Assembly: GCF_030445035.2 (NCBI RefSeq)
Contig: NC_080683.1
Span: forward strand, 116,359,225 to 116,423,224
Length of the DNA: 64,000 nt
From: Dasypus novemcinctus
Taxonomy: Eukaryota; Chordata; Mammalia; Cingulata; Dasypodidae
Direction: 5' to 3'
Part shown: piece by piece, positions 21,881 through 31,847 of the stretch
Layout: every line of letters starts with the position of its first letter
Position numbering within the stretch: position 1 is the stretch's first letter
Translations under genes and position numbers: made by a program
Notes under the pieces: generated by a model
What the model was told of the DNA's origin: nothing
Seen by the model: the letters and a program-made list of their open reading frames with translations, nothing else
Databases searched by the model: none

Positions 21881-22514
21881 ATTGGGGAAATGCAAATTAA
21901 AACCACAATAAATGTATTAGCATGCCTAAGATTAAATAGCTAGACCATAATAAAAGTTGTTGAGAATGGGAAGGACCTGGAACTCTCTGATACTGTTGGT
22001 GGGAATGTAAAATGGTACAACTTTAGAAATAGTTTGAAAGTTCTTTAAAAAGTTGAACACATACCTCCAATATGATCTAAACTATCTCACTCTTAGGTAT
22101 TTACCCAATAGAAATGAATGCATATATCCATAAAATGACTTGAATGTTATTGCTCATTGCAGCTTTGTTTGTTATTGCCGAAACCTGGAAATAACCCAAA
22201 TGCCCACCACCAGGTGACTAAATAAACAGATCATGTGATATACAATAAAGAGAGTGAACTATGGTTACACGTAACAGTTACGCTGGAAACAATTAAACTG
22301 AAAGAAACCAGACATAAAAGAAAGTATATATTGTATGATTCTATATATGTAAAATTATTTTAAAATGCTATCTAATTATGATGATTGAAAGATTAGTGGT
22401 GGCCTGAGGAGAGGGTGAGGGGGTGGCAGGAAGGAGGGATTGCAAAGGGCATGAGGAGTCTTTTGAAGGCAATAGATACATTTGTTGTCTTGATTATAGT
22501 GGTGATTCCACTGG

Positions 22515-23080
22515 TATCAAAATTTATCTGTGTCAGCGGTCCCCAAGGCCACCCCCAGCTTCAGTGATTCACGAGGACTCTCAGGATTCAGCACAGAGTC
22601 ATACTCATGGCCAAGCTTTAGCACAGTGACAGGACACAAAGCAAACTCAACGAGGGAAAGGCACAGGGGCAAAGTCTGGGGGAAACCAGTGTGAGCTTCC
22701 AGGAGTCCTTTCCCAGTGGAGTCACACGGCATGTGCTTAATTCCTCCAGCCACGAAGTGAGACCACACGTGGGAAATGTTGTCTACCTAGGAAGCTAATT
22801 AAAGACTCAGTGCCCAGGCTTTTTATTGGAGGCTGGTATCATGAGTATCCTCTACCTAGAAGTCAAAATTCCAGACTCCAGAAGGAAAGCAGTGCTCAGC
22901 AGAAATCATATTGGTAGCACAAACAGTTCAGGCACAATGAATCACTCTTTTCAGGGAATGGTGAGAACCCTCCCCAAATCCAATTTCTCAGATGTCAGCC
23001 AAGGGCCAACACTGCATTTCAAAGGAGTGGCATTTCAAAGGAGAGCAGTCTCAGGCTTGCTGTGTTAGTTCTTTTCTGAT
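22515..23080 (-). mobile_element. LTR fossil, minus strand, class uncertain
   Basis: The sequence separates two neighbouring parts of the L1 3' end. On the minus strand it has 'ccaataaaaagcctgggcac' (near 22805-22826), a poly(A)-signal region typical of an LTR. The plus strand 'ccagtggagtcacacggcat' and 'cagtgcccaggctttttatt' agree with a known placental LTR type. Exact ends were not resolved. Confidence 0.5.
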
Positions 23081-23159
23081 AATATCAAATTTTACACTTT
23101 AAATATGTGCAGTTTATTGAATATCTGTTATACCTTAATAAAGCTCTTTTGTTTTTTAA

Positions 23160-23500
23160 GTGGAACGAAATCATAGATACATACAACTACATGGCTGAAA
23201 CTGAAAAACATTTGCTGGGCCAAAGAAGCAAAAAACCAAAGTTTACACACAGGGTTATTCCATTAATATAAAACTGTCAAAAAGAGAAGTATAATCCACG
23301 GTGGCAGAAAGCAATTCAGTGGTTCTCAGGGGCTGTGAGGTGGGGTGAGGGTCGACTGAGATGGGGTATAAAAGGCTTTTCAGGGTACAGGAATGTTCTA
23401 TACCTTGATTCTGGTGGTAGTTACATGGATGTATAAATTTGCCAAACTCATTAAAATGGACAATAAAAGGGAATTTAAAAAATAGTTACTTAAAGGGGAA
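23160..23500 (+). mobile_element. L1 3'-end fragment
   Basis: 'ggttctcaggggctgtgagg', 'taccttgattctggtggtag' and 'ccaaactcattaaaatggac' match the common L1 3' tail sequence. It directly follows the previous L1 end and is a separate copy or a duplicated tail. Confidence 0.55.
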
Positions 23501-24424
23501 GGGAGGGTCAGAATAACTATGTCTTGTCTTGTAGATTTCTACTTTGGAAGCACAAAAATAATTAACATAGTTATAATACCAAATTAAAGTTAGAAAATCA
23601 ATCGCTAAAAATATAAACTATAATGAAACTGGTTAATCTGATATGTATTCAGTTACTGGACTCTGAGGGTTGTGTCAAAAGCACTCAAAAGCCAACTTTT
23701 TGTCGTCAAAGATGGGACAATTTGATTGTCCAAAACGACAATAACTGCAACTGATTGAAATGCATCCAATGTGTTTAAATCTATGAGTTAATAATGGAAA
23801 TACAAAACCCAAATGGTTAAGATTGGATGATGTTAGTCAAGTAGGAAAATAAAGGGAAAGCATCAAACATTTGCCCTACTTTTTATATCCCAACTATATC
23901 TCACCATTTTCAGGTAGGTAATGAGGAAGTTTCTCTGCATAGGATTATTTTAGCTAATAAACATAGACAGTATGATGGAATTAGAATACCAACATTTTGC
24001 CACACCTGGTGAATTAATGTCAATGGCAACCGAGATCTCAAAAAAAAGGGAAAGCATGGACATTATATATGTCTTGGTGGATGGCATACCACCACCTTTG
24101 AAATAATCATGAAAAAAATCCATCTTGAATCTGAACAAACTTCTAGATCCAACTAAATTAAACAGAGGACAAAGGAACATGTTAAACTACCTGACAGGGT
24201 TGCAACCAGAGAACTCCAGGCCCATAATCCAGTTTCTTGAACAAAAAGGGACACAGAAGGAGCCTGAATAAACATCTCCGCTAATCGCATCATTTTGACC
24301 CTAATTTAGATCCTAATTCAAACACACAAATTGAAACAAATGATGACATTTATGAGATGATTGAAAGTTGGAAAGCTGAATAAGTTATGACATTAAGAAA
24401 CTATTTTTAATTTTTTGTGGTACT
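23501..24424. other. Intergenic, nothing recognised
   Basis: AT-rich DNA. It may hold diverged L1M 3' UTR, since a recognisable L1M end follows at 24425, but no motif is clear enough to call. Confidence 0.35.
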
Positions 24425-25110
24425 AATTGTATTGTGGGAAATACCTTTTAGAGATACTTAGTGACATATTTATGGATGAAATGATATGAGATCTGGGATT
24501 TGCTTCAAAACAAAACAGGAAGGGAAGCGGATTTGGCTCAATGGATAGAGCATCCGCCTACCACATGGGAGGTCCAGGGTTCAAACCCGGGCCTCCTTGA
24601 CCCGTGTGGTGAGCTGGCCCATGCGCAGTGCTGATGTGCACAAGGAGTGCCATGCCACATAGGGGTGTCCCCGCATAGGGGAGCCCACTCACAAGGAGTG
24701 CGCCCCATAGAGTTGCCCAGTGCAAAAAAGAAGTGCAGCCTGCCCAGGAGTGGAGCCACACACACAGAGAGCTGATGCAGCAAGATGACGCAACAAAAAG
24801 AAACACAGATTCCTGATGCCACTGACAAGAATACAAGTGGACACAGAAGAACACACAGCGAATGAACACAGAGAGCAGACAACTGGGGAAGGGGTGTGGA
24901 CAGGGAAGGGGAGAGAAATTTAAAAAACAGTAATAATAAATCTTTTAAAAAATAATAAAACAGGAAGGTAGTAGAAGTTTGTGGGAGTATAAATGAAACA
25001 AAATTACTGATTGTTTAGATTAATGATATGTATATGGGGGGTGTTATCGTACTTAATCTGTTGATTTTTGTACATGTTTTAAATTTTCCACAATGAAAAC
25101 AAACACAAAT
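24425..25110 (+). mobile_element. Ancient L1M 3' end, interrupted by a DAS SINE
   Basis: 'atatgagatctgggatttgc' on the left and 'taaatgaaacaaaattactg' with 'aaattttccacaatgaaaac' on the right are consecutive parts of the L1M 3' UTR. The DAS copy between them has clean target duplications. Confidence 0.65.
24524..24956 (+). mobile_element. DAS SINE, full-length type, with target duplication
   Basis: Flanked by 'aaaacaggaagg' at 24512-24523 and 24957-24968. The head 'gaagcggatttggctcaatg' and B box 'gggttcaaacccggg' are well kept, and 'gatgacgcaacaaaaagaaa' is present. Confidence 0.92.
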
Positions 25111-25839
25111 GTTATCCAGAAAGATTTCAAAGAAAATTTAAGTAAATGGAGAGTTTTGCTTTAACCATAGATAGGAAAACTGAATTACTAAAATACGTTA
25201 ATTCACATCAACCTGAATTTGTAAATGCAATAGAATTAAAACTTTTGACAAGCAGATCCTAAATTTTATAGGAAACTAAGCGTTTGATAACAGCAAGGGA
25301 ATTTTTGGAAGAACAATTAGGTAGTGGAAACTCACTTATCAGGAATCAAGGGTTTTTACAAAGCTAAGTATGACTTTCCAATGCCGCATGATTCTAGTGC
25401 AGAGACAGACATCCAAGCTAATGGAAAAACCCAGGGAAGCATGGATAAGTGCCAACGGGAATAAACACCAAAAACCAAAACCCTGAGAAAGTTAAGTTGC
25501 AAATTACAGGAAAATAATACATGTGTACATTTCTAAAACAAACTAAATACCACTGGGCATTATTTATGGACAGATGTATGTGTAGTGAAAAGTAGAAAAA
25601 TATGGACAAGAGAGATTCATAGGAATATCAAGAAGTGTCTTATCACCTAGGGAGGGAAGGAGGAGAGTATGGGAAGTGGGGATCGACCACGTTCGCTCTT
25701 CTGACTGCCTCCCTCATGTCAGAAAACACCATTTAACAGTACCCCGAATACGTCTCGATTTTTGTGTATTTTATCAATAAGATAAATAATACTTGTATGA
25801 CTGAGAATTAACAATGTCACTTTCTGTTCTAGTCACTTT
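25111..25839. other. Intergenic, nothing recognised
   Basis: AT-rich sequence possibly derived from an old LINE, but no motif is secure. Confidence 0.35.
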
Positions 25840-28650
25840 CATGGAGAATGCTTTTCTTTTTTCACATATCATTATGGACTTAAGGCCTTTCATAGATTTG
25901 CTGTGTATTATATTATTAATTGACTTTGGCCACTGTTCGCTTTTTGATGTCAAATGGTAACAACTACAGTCAATGAAGTGCTCTTTTAAAGTGAGTTCCG
26001 GTGGCGGACTTGGCTCAGTGGTTAGGGCGTCCGTCCACCACATGGGAGGTCCACGGTTCAAACCCCGGGCCTCCTTGACCCGTGTGGAGCTGGCCCATGC
26101 GCAGTGCTGATGCGCGCAAGGAGTGCCGTGCCACCCAGGGGTGTCCCATGCATAGGGGACCCCCACGCGCAAGGAGTGTGCCCCGTAAGGAGAGCCGCCC
26201 AGAGCGAAAGAAAGTGCAGCCTGCCCAGGAATGGTGCTGCACACATGGAGAGCTGACTCAACAAGATGATGCAACAAAAAGAAACACAGATTCTCGTCCC
26301 GCTGACAACAAAAGTGGACAAAGATGACACAGCAAATAGACACAGAGAGCAGACAACCAGGGTGGGTGGGAAAGGGGAGATAAATAAATAAATATATTTT
26401 TAAAAAATAAATAAATAAATAAATAAAGTGAGTTCCCATCTCCTTTTGACATGACCCCATTAATATTTGAAAGTTTCCTTGCTTTCTGGCACAGGATGAT
26501 CTTCCAGGCTTCGCTTAACCCTGCCACTACATGGAATCAGCCATCCTTTAAGGGGGACCTGGCTCCTTTAAGTGGATAATTGGTATTAGAAACCATACTC
26601 CAAGTGCTATGGTTGACGCTTAGGTTCATTCCAGCTGGGGAGATGTGTCATTTTAGTGGGTAGATTTAGAAAGGAAGAAAAGATACAGATGTACATATAC
26701 ATCTACATATACAACAGAACATATATGTATTCCATTTTGAGCGAAGGGAAACTTACGCAAGTTAAGGTTCTGCATGAGAATGTCATTTCACCACTATTGA
26801 GCCCATTTTCAATGCCTTAATACATAGTTATAAGGGCAAGGTTCATATCTATGAGTTCTGCCTGGACAATTTTATCTTGTCTCTATTATCTCAATTCTAG
26901 TAATATTAGAATCAAAATATATGCATGTATTCATGTATAGTTTAGCTCTACTAAATCCTGGCCAGATATCAAAGCTTTTAAATTTCTTTTTCTCCCTTTT
27001 CTCAATCTACATATTTTTCTTCTTTGAAAAAAGCAAAATATTCCCTTACCAACTTTGTATCATGTTAGTTCTCTAGGTTCTTTAAATTCCATACATTTTA
27101 CCAGCCACAGCTCCCTGATTTCTTATAAGATTATTCTTATAAGAAAAAAGTTTGTACAAATTTAAATGATTTTCCCAGTTAGTAACTTCTTAACCCAATA
27201 CCAACTGCAGTCTTCAGTTTACCAGTAGGGAGATCAAAAAGTATTTTGGGATCTTGTAATTTCATATGAATAACAAAGATTGATACATGGAAATTTAAGC
27301 CCTTGAGATTGGTTGAAATCTTCTTTTGACATATGGGTCCAAATGGCATATATATTTCTACTACCTTTATTTTAATTAAAAATAACCCCTATCTCTAGTA
27401 CAGAATTCTAATTTATAAGAGGCATTTGAATAAATATCGATATTTATTGTTTTAATGGTTCTAAAAGCCAACCAAACATATTTTTTTAAAAAACAGATTT
27501 TATCTAGACAATAACATTTAATTAAATTGATTACTCACATCAGTAAATGTGTCAAATACTACACATTTAATCTTTACCCAGAATGTCAAAGTGGAAACTT
27601 CTCTATAGATTCTGGAGATTTCCAATACTCCTGGCTTTTGCTAGAACCATTTTATAAAGCATGCAAGTATTTGCACACGTTGAGTACAGTGCATTTCATT
27701 TGAAATCCCATGCTTCCCATCACACTTACCTAAATGTAACTATTTCATTTTAGTACACAATTTCAAATTTGTACATGCAAACATGCCATGCCCCAATTTT
27801 TGTTTTGTATGCTTTACTAACTCTACTTATCAACCCTGAGAAACCAATAAAATATTCTTTTAAAAGCAAGGTAAAATTCTAAAGCTCCCAGATTCATTGT
27901 AGAATATTTTATCACCTTTAAAGATTTAAAATGTACTTAATACTAAAATACTCAAATTTGGAACATTTTTAAAAACCGAGACTCATAAATCATTCTTCTC
28001 AAAGAAAAGGAGTAGTTGATTCCATCCCCTCCTTTGTACAACCAGAGACTGCTATGCTTTAAAACTGCCATATTTTTTGCCTTTTTTTCTTTGAATTCCC
28101 TTGCCTATTTCCTCTCTCTGAAGTCCTAGTTCTTCCTATGTGGCCTGGTAAATTTCTTTTTTTATTTTTTTGAGCTTACAACTAATTTAAAGGGAAAACA
28201 TATTGCTTTAAAAAACATTTGATTAACACCATTTTTAGCTTCTCACAGATGCAATCATAGTCACCCTTTCTGGCTAAAATAGTCCATCTCTAGTTCTTTA
28301 TATTCCATACATTTTACCAGCCGAAGCTCCCTGATTTCAAGTAACCCAGGTTTAAAGTACACTGACTCAGATAATCATGCTTGAACCCTGAGACAGCTCA
28401 AGGCCACTTCTAATTCAATAGGCTGGTAATATGCTTGCATGATTCTCAGCACTCCCAGCTCTTTTTGGAAAAGAACAGCTCCTTGCATCTGTAAAGCAGA
28501 TGATCTCACACTTTCCACCAGAATCTTACATTTCTGAATATTAAGACACAGCATCTGATGGCTGCCTCCTGCTTCTGGGAGATTCTGTATTTCAAATATG
28601 GACAAATCCCTTACCTTCATAATCTAGGTTTATTCTGATGCCTGAATTCC
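25840..28650 (-). mobile_element. Ancient L1M 3' UTR, minus strand (extent uncertain)
   Basis: The plus strand shows 'tcattatggacttaaggcct', then after a SINE 'ctccttttgacatgacccca', 'ccttgctttctggcac' and 'ggaatcagccatcctttaag'. These match the reverse complement of an old L1M 3' UTR. The DNA beyond about 26.9 kb is AT-rich and fits less clearly. A 52-base segment occurs twice within it (27071-27122 and 28287-28338). Confidence 0.55.
26000..26424 (+). mobile_element. DAS SINE with 12-base target duplication
   Basis: Flanked by 'aaagtgagttcc' at 25988-25999 and 26425-26436. The head reads 'ggcggacttggctcagtggt', and the tail is (AAAT)n. It interrupts the L1M sequence cleanly. Confidence 0.93.
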
Positions 28651-28704
28651 CAAATACTAAGGTTTAGATCAGGAGGAAGTTAATTTCAGCACCCCGGACC
28701 TCTC

Positions 28705-29490
28705 GGGGTAGGGGTGGGGGTGCCTGTACTGGAGACCTTACAAGCAGAGCAAATTTGCAGTCAGTCGGTCGAAGCCAGAAGTCAGAAGAAATCAGAAGAA
28801 GTGAAAGGCAGATTGCCGTGTGGCAGAGGCAGAGGGGGCAAGCCAGGGACTCCAAGGACTGTGATGAAGCAGCACCAGAAAGCCACAGACCCTGGGAGAA
28901 AACAGAGCCTGTCAAGACCTTGATTTGAACTTCCAGCCTCCAGAACCCTAAGACAATGTGAGCCCACCCCTGGGGTGGTACAGCATCCGCCATAGCAGCC
29001 CCAGCAAGCTAAGAGAGCCCCCGCTGACCCTGCCTGCTGGTTCCCACGCCCTGGGGTCTTCTCCTCGCCATGAGTGTGGGTTTGGCCTGATGGCTGCTCC
29101 CAACAAACGGAATACAGCAGAAGCGATGGGAGGCCACCTCTGAGATGAGGTTCGAAAAAAGGCTGTGACTTCCGCCCTGCGCCTCCTTGGGGGCTCTCTT
29201 GCGTGCCTGCTCTGAGGGGCGCCGGCTGCCGTATAGCGAGCTGCTTTATGGAGAGAGCCACGCCGCTGGGATCTGAGGGAGACCTGCCAACAGCAGCGTG
29301 AGGAGCTCAGAGGCACATCCCCACTCACGCCTTGCAGTGAACCCATGGCCCTCGCCAACCTCTGGATTGTCGTCTGTGGGAAACCGTGGGGTCATCTGAC
29401 CTATGGAAACTGAGATAATAAACAGTTGTTGCTTCAGCTGCTATCTTTAGGGATAATTTGTTATGCATCAGTAGGTAACTAATATAACCA
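28705..29490 (+). mobile_element. One or two MaLR/ERVL-type LTR fossils
   Basis: The first part (to about 29016) ends with 'gaacttccagcctccagaac', a MaLR LTR hallmark. The second part ends 'gagataataaacagttgttg' and 'ggataatttgttatgcatca', the end of a related LTR type. The GC-rich centre (29150-29290) yields 60-160-codon open frames that I regard as incidental. Confidence 0.5.
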
Positions 29491-29776
29491 TGGTTTCGAA
29501 TTGCTCCTGTTTTTAGAGCCCAATGGCTACGTTTAAAAGAGGGATAAAATATTTTTAAGTTTAAAATGTTATTTTTTGATAACCTTGAATTTGCGGCTAT
29601 TTACACATATGATAAAGCATTCGGGCAGGCAGCTTAAAATGTGCGTGAGACTTCATAATGTATATGAATTCTGGGAATACAGGAGCAAAAACTTAGCAAA
29701 ATCATAAAACTGGGAGACCCCTGTTGCTCGGTGCTAGTTAAAGAGGTTATGGGAGAGAATTAAGAGTGAAATGGGG

Positions 29777-30150
29777 GGAAACGGACTTTGGCCCAGTGGT
29801 TAGGGCGTCCGTCTACCACATGGGAGGTCCGCGGTTCAAACCCCGGGCCTCCTTGACCCGTGTGGAGCTGGCCATGCGCAGTGCTGATGTGCGCAAGGAG
29901 TGCCGTGCCACACAGGGGTGTCCCCCGCGTAGGGGAGCCCCACGCGCAAGGAGTGCGCCCATAAGGAGAGCCGCCCAGCGCGAAGGAGGGAGCAGCCTGC
30001 CGAGGAATGGCGCCGCCCACACTTCCCGTTCAGCTGACGACAACAGAAGCGGACAAAGAAACAAGACGCAGCAAAAAGACACGGAAAACAGACAACCGGG
30101 GGAGGGGAGGGGAATTAAATAAATAAAAATAAATCTTTAAAAAAAAAAAA
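29777..30150 (+). mobile_element. DAS SINE, short form, 15-base target duplication
   Basis: Flanked by 'aagagtgaaatgggg' at 29762-29776 and 30151-30165. The head and B box 'cggttcaaaccccg' are near consensus. It lacks the 'gatgacgcaacaaaaag' body segment and has 'gctgacgacaacagaagcgg' instead, defining a short subfamily. Probably young. Confidence 0.93.
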
Positions 30151-30165
30151 AAGAGTGAAATGGGG

Positions 30166-30590
30166 AAAGCAGACTTGGCTCAACGCATAGAGCATCCACC
30201 TACCACACGGGAGGTCCAGGGTTCAAACCCAGGGCCTCCTGACCCGTGTGGAGCTGGCCCATGTGCAGCGCTGATGTGCGCAAGGAGTGCCATTCCATGC
30301 AGGGGTGTCCCTGCGTAGGGGAGCACCATGCACAAGGAGTGCTCCCCATAAGGATAGCCACCCAGGGTGAAAAAAGTGCAGCCTGCCCAGGAGTGGCGCC
30401 GCACACACGGAGAGCTCATTCTCAGCAAGATGACGCAACAAAAAAGCAACACAGATTCCTGGTGTCACTGACAAGAATACAAGCAGATACAGAAGAACGC
30501 ACAGCAAATGGACACAGAGAACAGACAACTGGGGAGGGGGGGGGCGGGGAAGGGGAGAGAAATAAATAAAAATAAATCTTTGGGGAAAAA
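30166..30590 (+). mobile_element. DAS SINE, long form, abutting the previous copy
   Basis: It begins immediately after the target duplication of the preceding copy with 'aaagcagacttggctcaacg', keeps 'gatgacgcaacaaaaaagca' and ends in an A-rich tail. A relic of the same target, 'aaagtaaaatgg', follows it near 30590. It is more diverged than its neighbour, so it inserted first. Confidence 0.9.
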
Positions 30591-30954
30591 AAGTAAAATG
30601 GAAGCTAGAGGGTTAAATTTCTGCTGTGAACAAGAAAGTTTAGTGCTCGAGCCAAGCTAGAAAGCGCAAAAACAATGGCCTCTACCAGCTGAGAACTTAG
30701 TCACAGGCCACCTCCTTTAATCCTTGCTAAACCCTTTGAGGGAGATGTTAACATTGTGGAGGTCTGAGGGGGCCATTCGCTCACACCCCATGTTGTAGTA
30801 TTGCGTGGGGCCTGCAGAAGGGACACCCAGGCCTGCAGCCTCTTGGAGAATGGGGAAGCAATGACACCACAAGCAGCAGCAGCATTTAACGGATTAATCC
30901 TGCCCAAGAGCTGAAAGTGGACCAAGAGATTGACATCTCCCCATCACGCAAATA
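30591..30954. other. Intergenic, nothing recognised
   Basis: No repeat or exon is recognised. Confidence 0.4.
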
Positions 30955-31035
30955 AAAAGCCCAAAGTCTGGGTTCAAATCCCGGTTCCCAGACTCTAAAG
31001 GCTTATGCGCTTAACTGCCAGGTCTTTCCAAAAGA
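30955..31035 (-). mobile_element. MIR SINE fragment, minus strand
   Basis: 'gggttcaaatcccggttccc' followed by 'gcttatgcgcttaactgcca' matches the reversed MIR tRNA-like end. It is not a tRNA gene: no acceptor stem can be paired. Confidence 0.55.
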
Positions 31036-31238
31036 CAAGAAAATTAAGAGCATTTCCTAGGCTGTTTGGATTATACCAATGATTCAGAGATTTTTATCTC
31101 TTCTTCTACATAGAAGCACAGTAAATACAGGTCCTAAACCAACTCTCCAGTTGGGGTTCTAAGACTTTAACAGGAAATTATAACTAAAAGAAATCTGATG
31201 AATAATTTAAAAATGAATGATGTAAACAATTAGCCCAT

Positions 31239-31300
31239 AATTATGGAATCTCAGAGCTGGAAGGACTTTTAAAGCGCATCAGTTCAAGCACCTTCAGATG
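31239..31300 (-). mobile_element. MIR-like fragment, minus strand
   Basis: 'tctcagagctggaaggactt' is a motif found at the end of many ancient mammalian SINE copies. Short and tentative. Confidence 0.4.
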
Positions 31301-31455
31301 TTTGAAGATAATGGCTTAAAGTTTTGGGATGATGATGACGTTACCCTCTAGCAAATATTGATTAAGGGCTTACTAAGCTGTGCAGGGCTAAAAGGAAAAC
31401 AGAAGTTGTCTTCCTTTTCTGGAATTCTTTCCCCTAAATTACTATATGCTGCAGT

Positions 31456-31836
31456 GTTTTTTTTTTTTGTTTTTAAGATTTTTCATTTATTTCTCTCCCC
31501 TCCCAACCATTGTCTGCTGTCTGTGTCCTCTTGGACACCGGGAATCTATGTCTCTTTTCGTTGCGTCATCTTGCTGCGTCAGCTCTCCATGTGTGTGGCA
31601 CCATTCCTGGGCAGGCTGTGCTTTTTTCGCACGGGGCGGCTCTCCTTTATGGGGAGCACTCCTTATGAGTGGGGCTCCCCTACACAGGGGACACCCCTGC
31701 GTGGCACAGCACTCCTTGTGCGCATCAGCACTGCGCATGAGCCAACTCCACACGGGTCAAGGAGGCCCAGGGTTTGAACCCTGGATCTCCCATGTGGTAG
31801 GCGGACGCTCTATCGGTTGAGCCAAATCTGCTTCCC
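31456..31836 (-). mobile_element. DAS SINE, minus strand, with target duplication
   Basis: Flanked by 'tatgctgcagt' at 31445-31455 and 31837-31847. The plus strand starts with a T-run and ends with the reversed head 'gagccaaatctgcttccc'. Full-length. Confidence 0.92.
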
Positions 31837-31847
31837 TATGCTGCAGT

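Larger units (their letters stand above)
20530..23160 (+). mobile_element. L1 ORF2 3' part and 3' end, interrupted twice
   Basis: Characteristic L1 blocks appear in order: 'ggatagccatatggaaaaag', 'aaaacttctagtagaaaatg', 'tgacttcattaaagttaaaa', 'attggggaaatgcaaattaa', 'actgttggtgggaatgtaaa', 'tacacgtaacag' and finally 'ttgaatatctgttatacctt'. It is 5'-truncated and has many disruptions, so it is inactive. Two LTR fossils (21249-21880 and about 22515-23080) are inserted in it. Confidence 0.85.

Noticed and set aside
28782-29358. Overlapping 136-159-codon frames in a GC-rich patch
   Set aside because: The patch lies within LTR fossils and its GC content explains the open frames.
30955-31035. tRNA-like 'gggttcaaatcccgg' as a tRNA gene
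   Set aside because: No cloverleaf can be drawn; the neighbouring text fits a reversed MIR.
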